Translations under genes and position numbers: made by a program
Assembly (NCBI RefSeq): GCF_026210795.1
Contig: NC_089436.1
Span: 3,472,001-3,536,000 of the forward strand
DNA from: Rhizophagus irregularis
Lineage: Eukaryota > Glomeromycota > Glomeromycetes > Glomerales > Glomeraceae
Direction of reading: 5' to 3'
Length of the DNA: 64,000 nucleotides
Shown: in pieces, positions 41,801-51,926 of the stretch
Numbering within the stretch: position 1 is the stretch's first letter
Layout: every line of letters begins with the position of its first letter
Notes under the pieces: generated by a model
Told to the model about the DNA's origin: nothing
The model's input: only the letters and a program-made list of their open reading frames with translations
Databases searched by the model: none

Positions 41801-42275
41801 TTAAATTAAATATTGCTTTAATACAATCTTTTTCTGCTGCTTTTTGATACCAATAAAAGGCTTTTTCTAAATTCTTTTCTGTTCCTTTTCCATTTTTATA
41901 ACATTTGGCTAAATTAAGCATTGCAACTTCATTATCATTTTCTGCAGCTTTTTGATACCAATAAAAGGCTTTTTCTAAATTCTTTTCTGTTTCTTCCCCA
42001 TTTTCATAACATATGGCTAAATTATACATTGCTTTAATATGGTCTTTTTCTGCTGCTTTTTGATACCAATATAAGGATTTTTCTAAATTCTTTTCTGTTC
42101 CTTTTCCATTTTCGTAATATATGGCTAAATTAAACATTGCAACTTCATAACCACTTTCAGCTGATTTTTGATACTGATGAAATAATAGTTTGGCTTCATT
42201 TTTTTCATCATCAATTACATTTTCATCAAAAATATTAGATTCATCTTTTGTTCTATTGCAATTTATTTCAGACAT
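38802..42275 (-). pseudogene. Sel1-repeat/TKL-kinase gene, decayed copy
   Basis: Minus-strand relative of the 51.9 kb gene with the same plan: start MSEINCNRTKDES at 42275, about 19 Sel1 repeats, a kinase N-lobe (GGFGKISKATW, VICKQL), introns at the same positions (39768-39832, 39510-39591, then two more near 39.07 and 38.9 kb), HRDL-HSRN, DFG, and a last exon ending at 38802. Two nonsense codons interrupt it: TAG at 40776-40778 in a repeat where FYWYQ is expected, and TGA at 39673-39675 in the kinase domain where the paralogue has NLTWND. Both replace Trp (TGG), so both are G-to-A changes. Everything else stays in frame and splice sites are kept, so the loss looks recent. An assembly error at one site is possible, but less likely at both. 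Confidence 0.75.
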
Positions 42276-45200
42276 TTTTAATATAAACAAGGAAAACGGA
42301 AAACCATCGTAAAATCCAGAGCATAAATAGTTATGTTTATTTATGTTGTGCAAATAAGTGTTGTGCTTTATTTATGTTGATCAAATATGCAAGAATGTTT
42401 CAATGTTTCATGTGTGCGAACAGACGGATTTCGTACTCTAAAATGATCAATATCGCACAAATGATCAGTGATCACATGATATTTGACCAATCAATTAGCG
42501 TGCGCCTTCATTTTGCCGGGTTACATATAATATTATGGATGTGACAATTAATGACGACAATTAGAGTTTTTACATATAAAAAAAATTCACAGAATAATAG
42601 GATGTGACACTTCGTGAAAAATTACTAACCCTAATCTCCTTAAATCCTAATCCCCTTACCCTAAACCTAACTCTAGTTCTAACCTTAATCTAAAGAACCG
42701 GCAAAATGAATCCGGCTAATTAATTTTTAATACATAATGTGTTTTTTAGAAAAACCAATATTTTTTAAAAATACTTTTAATTACCTATTAAATAAAATTT
42801 ATTTTACATATAAGCATAATACTTTAACTTATAACGTACCCAATCCTCCAATCCTCCATTTTTATTAAGATCCAATTTTTCCCAAAACTTCCAAAGGTTT
42901 TATTACGCAAGTTTGTTTAATAAAACTTCCTCCCTCTCGTTAAACAAATTGTAACGTCTTAAAGTTAGATGTGAAAAATACTGATATATTTTATTTTTAA
43001 CAAAGTCTCACAAACTCAAGTATGGGACATGTCTCTTTTTGTGAACCAAATTTGTTAGTATACTCGGTACACAGTATGTAATATTATCGAAGTATTAAAA
43101 AAAAATTACACAAAATTATAAAAGTTTTTTACTTCAAATCACCGGGGGTGATCATCACCGTTGGCCAGAAATATCAATTTTTACCGGCACTATATTTTTT
43201 AATGCTGGTCGATCATCATAATTTCAGTCACCGGCGATCCCCGGTGATAGTTAGAAAAATTCTTACGAAAAATATTTTTCGTATATGAATTTTTGCTACA
43301 TGATCGACATCGAAGATTGTAGTTAGAGAGTTATTATATTTAGCACATTATTTGTACAGTACATTTACGAAATTAAAATTCTGGTATTGTCGTATATAGC
43401 TTTTCGTAAAGTAGATTTTTAGAAATATTTTACATAAAAATTTAAAATTCGATAATTTAATGATAGGCTCGAGTGGGTAGTTACTGATTATTTTGATGTA
43501 ATCGAAATCCTATTAGTAGATAATACATTTAAAAAAAAATAAATTAAGTCTATGATTTATTGCATATTCGTTATCATTCTAGTTAAATAGGACAATTAAG
43601 TTTCTTCACATATTTTTTTTTTAATTACATCTGTCGTTGTAATAAAAATAATACCGACATTCTCCTGATGTAAACAAAGATATAAATATTTATACGTATT
43701 TTATTGTCTATTCATTTTTTTTCATAAATTTATGACTTCAATATAGCAGAAATTGTTTTATCTTCCAGTTTTATAGAAATAGTGACATAATAATTCTGAA
43801 AGAAATTTATTGAAATTTCTATCTTCTTCTTGGTCACTTTTTTATAAAAGACTTCATCCAAATGATTTTTTAATTTGAAATTTTTAATGTCAACTATGTA
43901 TTTCTATCATAATGGTTATTATAGCTTAAATTTATTATATTCTAAATTTTCTTTTAATAATACTTAACGCTAACTACAATTGAAAGTAAAGTAGACCATC
44001 AAAATTCGTAATAGTATTAAAAGTGAACTTTTCTTTTTGGCCGTCCAGAATGATATAATCCTTAATGCCAAAGATATTTTTTGAACGAAAGCCGAATTAA
44101 ACTTATTCTGTTTTAAGAATTATTATTGACGTAACATACTACTGTCGGTAACTTATAGCGAATTTTCCATCTCGAGAGTCGATTTTTTTAGAGTATTAAT
44201 TACTATCTTCAATGTAAAGAATTTTTCGCAGTACAAAAAAATATGAAAAATATTTAATATTCAATTTCGAGTTATCAATTTTAACTCCTGATGAGGTTTG
44301 TAAATTATAAATCATTTAATTAGTCATTTAATTAGGAAATCATACCACTCAGGATAAATTACGTAATATTCCTAACATTTTTTGAATAATTTAAATCAAT
44401 GAATGGCTCTTTGTATGATAACATTTGATAAATGTACGTGTACGGCAATTTAAGGTCACGATTCTGATTTAGTTTTTTTATCACGTATAAAACAATTAAA
44501 AATATAGTACACTACCGAGTATCCAAATTTCAAGGAACTTTTAGACAAAATTTGATATAAAATTTACGATAATTATAGACTCAAATTCGACCTATATCAT
44601 ATCAATAATGTTATTTAGAATAATGTTTAATTCGTGATACGTGAGTCAACTGCAAAAAATTCATATATGATTTCTGTCAATCATTAGTAATTTTTTTCTG
44701 TCACCTGACTTTCATTCCTTAAATGATGCTCTTTATGTAAACCCATTCAACACTAATATATTTTAATACATAATATTCAAAATGAATAAATGTGTATCTC
44801 GCCCCCTTGTATGATGTTGATGTTTAAATCTCACATTCTGTAACAAAAATTGTAAAATAATATACAAACTTTTTTTTAAAAAATTATACATGATGTGTAT
44901 TTTTGCCTACTCTACAAGTTTACTTAAAGCACTAAGATGATTTTTGACTTATTTAACAAAATTTTTTTTTGGTTTTTTTTTCGTTAAATCACATGACGTA
45001 ATTAATTCTGGCCATTAAATGATCGGCATAAAAATATCCCTTTTGGGATTAAAGGCGAGATTTAAGCATCACGCATACTGTAGGAGCTGGATTTAAATTT
45101 ACCCTAATAATTAACCCATAGTTTGATTTTTACATTAACTTTTTCACATAATTTTAATTATTTGACACTAAGCCAGATTTCCATTTTCTGCAGATCTTTT

Positions 45201-45600
45201 GCAGTTGACTCGTTTACAAATTGGTATTTCTATTTCATGCTTTAATACGTTACAAGATTGGTGGTATAAAGAGTAGAGTCTAATATTTGAAAATTTTGAA
45301 AATTTATATATTTAAAAGCATTGTTTCTGACATTTCGCGATTTTAATGTATATAAGAATTTTTTTTTTTGCAGAATTTTGTATTAATTTAAGAAAATTAA
45401 ATTTAAAAACATCCAACTTTATTACATAAATAAATATTGACGCGAATTGAATTTAAACATGCTTGTGTACACAATATTTATGGTTTCACAAAACGGTAAC
45501 TACCGAAAACTTATTATTTATATGGAAACGAAAGTGTAGTACAAAGTAATACAAAGTAATTAATTATTGTGTAAATTTGTCAATCAATCAATGACTTAAA
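42276..45600. other. Gene-poor AT-rich tract
   Basis: No gene seen. Around 42,625-42,700 a CCTAA-rich patch (ACCCTAATC, CCTAATCCCC, CCCTAAACC) resembles the core of the foldback unit at 30.5 kb and degenerate telomere-like sequence. The final part before 45,601 carries the promoter of the next Sel1 gene, with no distinct box. Confidence 0.4.
43138..43248. repeat. 111-bp foldback unit
   Basis: ATCACCGGGG (43,138-43,147) and its exact reverse complement CCCCGGTGAT (43,239-43,248) bracket GGTGATCATCACC- and GGTCGATCATC-containing DNA. MITE-like. Confidence 0.45.
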
Positions 45601-48252
45601 ATGGCTAAACGTTTCAATCACCAACCTTTTTCTTCTCAAAAAAAAAAGTTATCAATCATAAAAAAAAAAATGTTGCCGAATAATAGTGATAATGAGAATA
45701 ATAATAATTTTAACGATAATGAAAATTTTTTAAAAGAATTCTTAAAAGAATTTTATCGTCAAGTTATAAAAATTGAAAATTACGTAAAATTTGAAAATAT
45801 TTTAATGGGATGGGTACAAGATTATCTTAGTAATTATAATAAAAAAGATCCTATTATAATATTAAAATTAATGGAAGAACATGAAGAGAATGAAAATTGG
45901 TTTTCAAGTTTAATAGGATTTTTTTATGAATATGGTATAAATAATAATGATGATGATAATAATAATAATGATGATGATATTATTATTGATAAAAATAAAT
46001 CTTTAAAATTATATTTATTATCAATTAATAATTATAAAAATGATGAAAATAAGAAATTAACTTCATTATATCAATTACTTAATATTATTATTTCAAAATA
46101 TTTATTATCTCATTATTATTATAAAGATATTATTTTAAATAAAAGAAATTTGATTACAAAGGAATCTAAACATTTAGAATATTTACATGTAATGTCTTAT
46201 GATCAATTTGAGAATTTTAATGGTTTAGAAATTAATATATGTAAAGATGAGATAAATATTATGGAAAAATATTTTGAATCACAAGATAGATGTCATAATG
46301 AAAATCAATTAGATTATATTAAAAAGAAGGAATTGGTAAAATTAAATAATTTAGGTTATTGTTATCAATATGGGATAGGAAAAAAGAAAGATGAAGTTAA
46401 AGCGTTTGAATTTTATTTAAAATCAGCGGAAGGTGGAAATTCTGATGCACAAAATAATTTGGGTTATTGTTATCAAAATGGTATTGGAGTAATAAAAGAC
46501 GAAAAAAAAGCAATTGAATGGTATTTAAAGGCTGCCAACGAAGGTGATTTACGTGCACAATATAATTTAGGTATTTGTTATCAAAATGGAATAGGCATAA
46601 ATAAAGATTATAAAAAAGCATTTGGATGTTATTTTAAATCTGCTGAACGAGAATATTCATCTGCACAATATATATTAGGTAATTGTTATCAAAATGAAAT
46701 TGGAGTGGAAAAAGATTTAGAAAAAGCCATTTATTGGTACAAAAAAGCAGCGGAAAATGGAAATAAATTTTCTCAATATATTTTAGGTAATTTATATAAA
46801 TATGGTGATAGTATTGAAAAAGATGAGAGAAAAGCCTTTGAATATTATAAGAAATCAGCTAATCAAGATTATTTAGATGCTCAATTTGAACTTGGTAATT
46901 GTTATGATATAGGAATTGGAACAGAGGTTAATAAAATGAAAGCATTTGAATTATATTTAATATCAGCTGAAAAAGAACATAATAGAGCACAATATCATCT
47001 AGGAAATTTATATGAAACTGGTAAAGGTGCAGAAAAAAGTATAGAAAAAGCCTTTTATTGGTATAAAAAAGCATCAGAAAATGGAAATGAATCTGCTCAA
47101 TTTTGTTTAGGTAATTTTTATAAATTTGGTAAAGGTGTGATTAAAGATAAAGTTAGATCATTTGAATATTATAAGAAATCAGCTGATCAAGGTCATTTAG
47201 ACGCTCAATTTGAAATTGGATATTGTTATGAAAAAGGAATTGGAACTGAAGTTGATAAAATAAAAGCCTTTAAATTATATAAAATGGCTGCTGAAAAAGG
47301 TCATAGTATTGCACAAAGTAATCTTGGAACTTTATATTTTAATGGTGATGGTATAGAAAAAAATTTGAAACAAGCTATTTATTGGTATAAAATAGCTGTA
47401 AAAAATGAATGTGAAATAGCACTACATAATTTAGGTTATTGTTATAGATTTGGAATTGGAGTTGACAAAGATAATTTTAAATCTTTTGAATTTTATAAAA
47501 TGTCGGCTGAAAAAGGTTATATATATGCACAAAATAGTCTTGGATTTTTATATATTATAGAAGAGGGGAAAAAGGATTTGGAAAAGGCTATTTTTTGGTT
47601 ACAAAAAGCAGCAGAATACGGTGATGAAGTTGCATACGATAATTTAGGAATATGTTATGAATTAGGTTTAGGTATAAATAAGGATGAGATTAAAGCATTT
47701 GAATCTTATGAAAAATCTGTTGAAAAAGGATATGTGAATGCAAAATTTCATCTAGGATATTGTTATGTGAATGGAATTGGAACTAAAATTGATAAAGAAA
47801 AAGGTTTTGAATTATATGATAAAGCGTCTGGAATAGGAAATAGTGATGCAATAGAATTTCTTAAAACATTTTATGAAGATAAAGAAATCTTAGTAAAAGA
47901 TTTAAATATGGTTAATCATTGGTATCATAAATCAGCTGAGAATGATAATAATATTGCATTATATAAATTAGGTGAAATATATGAATTAGGTAAAGGTGTT
48001 AATAAAAATGAGATTAGAGCATTTGATTATTTTAAGCAAGCTGCCGAAAAAGGATGCATAAATGGAAAGTATAAACTTGGTTATTATTATCTTCATGGAT
48101 TTATAGTTGATGTTGATAAAGACAAAGCCTTTAATTTATATAAAGAAGCAGCTGAAGGAGGAAATAGTGATGCTCAAAAAATTCTTACAACATTATACAA
48201 ACAGGGAAATGTAATAGATAAAAGCGCAAATATTAGCACAAAAAATATTTAA
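45601..48252 (+). CDS. Large Sel1-repeat protein
   Basis: 883 residues from ATG 45601, or 860 from ATG 45670, which directly follows an A run as in the paralogues at 31,026 and 63,497; I favour 45670 on that analogy. The N-terminal domain matches the other two (FLKEFLKEFYRQ, LKLMEEHEENENWFSSLIGF, YQLLNIIISKYLLSHYYYKD) with an Asn/Asp-rich insert (about residues 117-132). About 17-18 Sel1 repeats follow, from NNLGYCYQYGIG to the C-terminus; the N-terminal eight align well with those of the 31.0 kb gene. No kinase, no membrane segment, no intron. Likely a scaffold protein; partner unknown. Confidence 0.85.
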   Translation: MAKRFNHQPFSSQKKKLSIIKKKMLPNNSDNENNNNFNDNENFLKEFLKEFYRQVIKIENYVKFENILMGWVQDYLSNYNKKDPIIILKLMEEHEENENWFSSLIGFFYEYGINNNDDDNNNNDDDIIIDKNKSLKLYLLSINNYKNDENKKLTSLYQLLNIIISKYLLSHYYYKDIILNKRNLITKESKHLEYLHVMSYDQFENFNGLEINICKDEINIMEKYFESQDRCHNENQLDYIKKKELVKLNNLGYCYQYGIGKKKDEVKAFEFYLKSAEGGNSDAQNNLGYCYQNGIGVIKDEKKAIEWYLKAANEGDLRAQYNLGICYQNGIGINKDYKKAFGCYFKSAEREYSSAQYILGNCYQNEIGVEKDLEKAIYWYKKAAENGNKFSQYILGNLYKYGDSIEKDERKAFEYYKKSANQDYLDAQFELGNCYDIGIGTEVNKMKAFELYLISAEKEHNRAQYHLGNLYETGKGAEKSIEKAFYWYKKASENGNESAQFCLGNFYKFGKGVIKDKVRSFEYYKKSADQGHLDAQFEIGYCYEKGIGTEVDKIKAFKLYKMAAEKGHSIAQSNLGTLYFNGDGIEKNLKQAIYWYKIAVKNECEIALHNLGYCYRFGIGVDKDNFKSFEFYKMSAEKGYIYAQNSLGFLYIIEEGKKDLEKAIFWLQKAAEYGDEVAYDNLGICYELGLGINKDEIKAFESYEKSVEKGYVNAKFHLGYCYVNGIGTKIDKEKGFELYDKASGIGNSDAIEFLKTFYEDKEILVKDLNMVNHWYHKSAENDNNIALYKLGEIYELGKGVNKNEIRAFDYFKQAAEKGCINGKYKLGYYYLHGFIVDVDKDKAFNLYKEAAEGGNSDAQKILTTLYKQGNVIDKSANISTKNI

Positions 48253-48974
48253 ATTGCATCAAGTGTATTTCAACTTTTTTTAATCTTTATATGTCCATTA
48301 TTTAAAGTTTAATTTAATTATAAACTGTTAAAAATGCTCGTTGAGTTTTAGGTTTTACTTTTATTTTATTTTTTATTTTTATATTTATTTTTTTCACTTC
48401 TTTCATAATTTAAATAAAAATGCTAATTTATGGTAAATACACTTATAAGTTTTATTAGGCCATTATAACTTATAAAGCTCATCAAATTAACCATTAACTG
48501 TTAATGAGTAATGACAAACAAAGCCAAATAATTACATATGCGTAGTAAATTTGGCCACACTATGATAATTTCGGCCAGCATTAAGTAATCGTTAGTTGGC
48601 GTTAGAATCGTAAAATTCCAAATTGAAAGGTGATTTTGAAATTTATCTTTGATCGATTACCATTACAAACTCCGATCGTTATCTATATATATTCCGGTGC
48701 ACACCATTGACTCAACCAATCTTGTTTCAAGTAAACAGTAACGCAAGTCAAAGGCTATCATTTATAAGCTGATATGCACTGGCGGGCATTCTTGAACTTT
48801 TTTACACATCATAGAATTTTCTTTAAATTCTTCTAAAGAATTTATAAATGTGGCAAATTCGTATTCTGGTTTTTGTTCTTGCTCAAGAACTTTTTAACTT
48901 TTCTAACAAATGTTTTTATCTGATTCTAGTATTTTATTATTCAAAAATAAATGACTGAGAATCATACCCTCTAC

Positions 48975-49316
48975 TAGTGTTCCGAAGGGTCGAGTCGGGT
49001 CGGGTTTTGAGGTGTATTCGAACTCGACCCGAGTGTAAAAGTAACGACTCGGATTCGACTTGACCCGATTATAGTCTGACTCGGATAACCCGGGTTCGAC
49101 CCGTCAAGTTGTATTTAATATAAAAAAATTGAAATTTTTAGTTAAAATTATAATAAAAGATTCGGGTCGTCGGGTCAAAGTAAGGTATAACCCGACTCGA
49201 CGGGTCGGGTCGAGTTCATGCGGGTTACGGGTCATCAAATCATGCGACCCAAACCCGACCCCTAAATACGAGTCGGGTCAATAACCCGGGTTTGACCCGA
49301 CCCTTTCGGAACACTA
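48975..49316. mobile_element. hAT-type MITE with 8-bp target duplication
   Basis: 342 bp bounded by TAGTGTTCCGAA...TTCGGAACACTA inverted ends, flanked on both sides by CCCTCTAC (48,967-48,974 and 49,317-49,324). An 8-bp duplication and a TAGTG terminus (YARNG rule) are the hallmarks of hAT elements. The inside is dense in CGGGTC/GACCCG words in both orientations and much richer in G+C than its surroundings. It has no transposase, so it is non-autonomous. The exact target duplication suggests a fairly recent insertion. Confidence 0.85.
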
Positions 49317-51885
49317 CCCTCTACATCAATCTTGTTTCTAGTGTTTCGATAGTGTTCATGTATGAGATGCCATGGACTCTTCTGTCTCTTCAGTTTTAAT
49401 TTATTCGAATCCCCTTTTCTAGAATCCTCAATAATATTATTTCTGTATGATTTCAAAATATTGTGAATAATTTAACTGCTCTTGTATTATTTTGCCAATC
49501 ATTTTAAGGTGGTTTTAAAATGAGTAAAAATGAATTCAAAACTAACTTCGTCATCTAAGAAAACTTACAAAATAGCCAAAGTTATGACTATTTTATGAAC
49601 TTTATTTATTTAACATCAGACAGAAAGGTAAAAAAACCTCTCTATCTGATATACGCTTGTAGGTACACAATAAATACAACCTACAGTACATACGATTTAC
49701 ATAACAGCTAACTACATCGCTACACTTGAGTACCTACATACAAACTCAAACCTAATACAACCATCCAAGAATGTTTCACTAGGATCCAATTTCAAGCGAG
49801 ACTCTATATATAGGCGTTCATAAAGCTCATCCTTCCTCTACTTACCATGCACTAAGTGCTGCCGCGCGCCAGGATATAATTTGTGCCATGATAAGTAGTC
49901 TCCTATTATTCCACGTGACTTTGACGAACTTTTTTAAAATATCAGCTTAAGGATTGGGATCGATTATCAAAACTTTTTAAGAATTCTTCATAGACGCTTA
50001 TCTGACGTCAAATCAGTTCCTGATTTTAGCGCTCATGGCGCATTGAAAATTACTTTAAAGCCAAATGGAGCTACATGTAAAAAATTTTGTGAATCGAACT
50101 GAGTCTAATCCACAAGCATGATGTTATACAAGTTGCTTACTTAATTTCACTAGTAAAAAGTTAAAAAATTATGGCAGATATTTCTACATCACCAGGATGA
50201 CAGGATCAACTTCTTCATTCCTTATTATGTGTATTATCAAAAAGAAATATTAGTAACTTTGTGAGTTGCGTGTCACATGTGTTACACCTCATTCTTTTTT
50301 TTTTAACTGGGAAGATAGTACTTTTTGATTATTCGTCCTTTCAACAGAGAATTCATTTTGAAGAGTTTAATAAAGATGAAATGAAATATGATTTTTTTTA
50401 AGTAAAATGAAATTGCAAATACACTGGATTAATTCAGGCCATATTTTATAATTTTTTTTTTTTGCAAAAAAAAGTGAATTATTTACAAATCGATTGAGAT
50501 TTACATATGGATTTCAGGATTTCTAAAGAGGCTTCATATTGTTGTTCCATTTTGGAAATTCCTCAAAATTGAGTTAAATGAATTAAATAATCATGGATAA
50601 AAATAATTTATGGAAATGATATTGTGTTATTGTGATACATTTTTAAAATTAGAAAATGACAATTTATCCTGTATTTTTCTAATAACTCGAATTTTAAAAA
50701 TAAATCTAAATTTACCATCTAACCAATATTAGAATAGCATAGCAAACATGATTATATCACCTTGCTGATCATTTGCCGATCACATAATTCCAGATTTTAA
50801 AAACTTGTTAAAAAGCCACAAATAATTTTAAAATAATGTGGCAAAAAAATAATGGAAATCCAAGCTAAGTACTAAATTATCATATAATTTTAATTATGTG
50901 ATTATTATTATAATTTTTTATATTGCTATAACACATTTTTCGTATGTGATAATTCAGTCATTTTTGTGGATCATCAGACAAAAATTGATGGGTGAAGGTG
51001 AATATGCATGGGCGAAACTTGAAACTTTGACAAATATTCTATAAAAATAAAACAGTAATACAATCCATTAAACAGATTTTTTATTAGTACGATCACTCGA
51101 TGGTCAGCTATTCGATTTTTCGCATTTTTATAAAAATTGGATTAAACTGAAGCGAACCGCCAGTTTTTTGGTTCCGTTCTTATGTATTTCGGTTTTAATC
51201 CGAACCGTCTATAATCTGGACCAAACTGATCCATTCGGAGCTTTAGTTGAGATGCATAAAAAAATATTTTCCATAACACTTTTGTACTCTTCCGCCTTTT
51301 TTTTTTCATCCTGAAATTTATGGACCAAATAATCAGCGGGAAGAGTCCCCAATAATTTCCTTATTAAAAATTCTTTAACAAAATTATCTATCAAGAAAAG
51401 TTCCTCTATTAATAATGAAATTCCCGTACCAATAAAAAAAATTCACTAACAAAATTTTTTATCAAAAAAAAAATCTTTCTATTAAAAAAAAATTCCAAAG
51501 AAATTCTATCAAAGAAAAGATTTACCTAAATTAAAAAAAAATTCTCTATCAAAAAATTTTATTTTATAAAAGGAAAAAAAAATTCTCAACAAAAAATTTT
51601 CTAATAAAGTTATAAACTAAAAAATTTTTTAACTACGCTAAACTTAAAAACCTGCTGTTAGCCCTGTATTGGCTGTATTGACTAAAAAAAGATCAACTTA
51701 CTGCCACCGATCTATCAGCAACTCTGACAATTTGTTCAACCTACAATTTGTCAGTTCGGTGCTTATCTTTATTAGGGCCGGATGATCATTATCAGCACTG
51801 AGCTGATCTTTTGTCAGACCTGGTCATCAGAACTGTGACACTTTTTTGACTAGCACAGCATGCCATAAATATTACACAAACTGTT

Positions 51886-51896
51886 AATATATAAAC
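51886..51896 (+). promoter_or_regulatory. Possible TATA box of the Sel1-kinase gene
   Basis: AATATATAAAC lies about 31 bp upstream of the ATG at 51927. In DNA this AT-rich the match is weak evidence. Confidence 0.25.
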
Positions 51897-51926
51897 GCCC
51901 ATAATGTTCACTTTAAATTATTAAAA

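Larger units (their letters stand above)
48253..51926. other. Gene-poor tract with transposon relics
   Basis: Apart from the hAT-type MITE, the tract has a GC-richer patch at about 49.6-49.9 kb that opens with an imperfect hairpin (TCAGACAGAAAGGT...ACCTCTCTATCTGA, 49,614-49,650), and a patch at 51,100-51,260 with GAACCG/CGGTTT words. A 61-codon minus frame at 51,209-51,394 is not supported by any motif. Confidence 0.4.

Noticed and set aside
42625-42700. Telomere
   Set aside because: The CCTAA words are degenerate and interstitial, with coding DNA on both sides; no uniform tandem array.
51209-51394. 61-codon minus frame with a charged helix
   Set aside because: Short, next to A/T runs, no homologue recognised and no other exon nearby.
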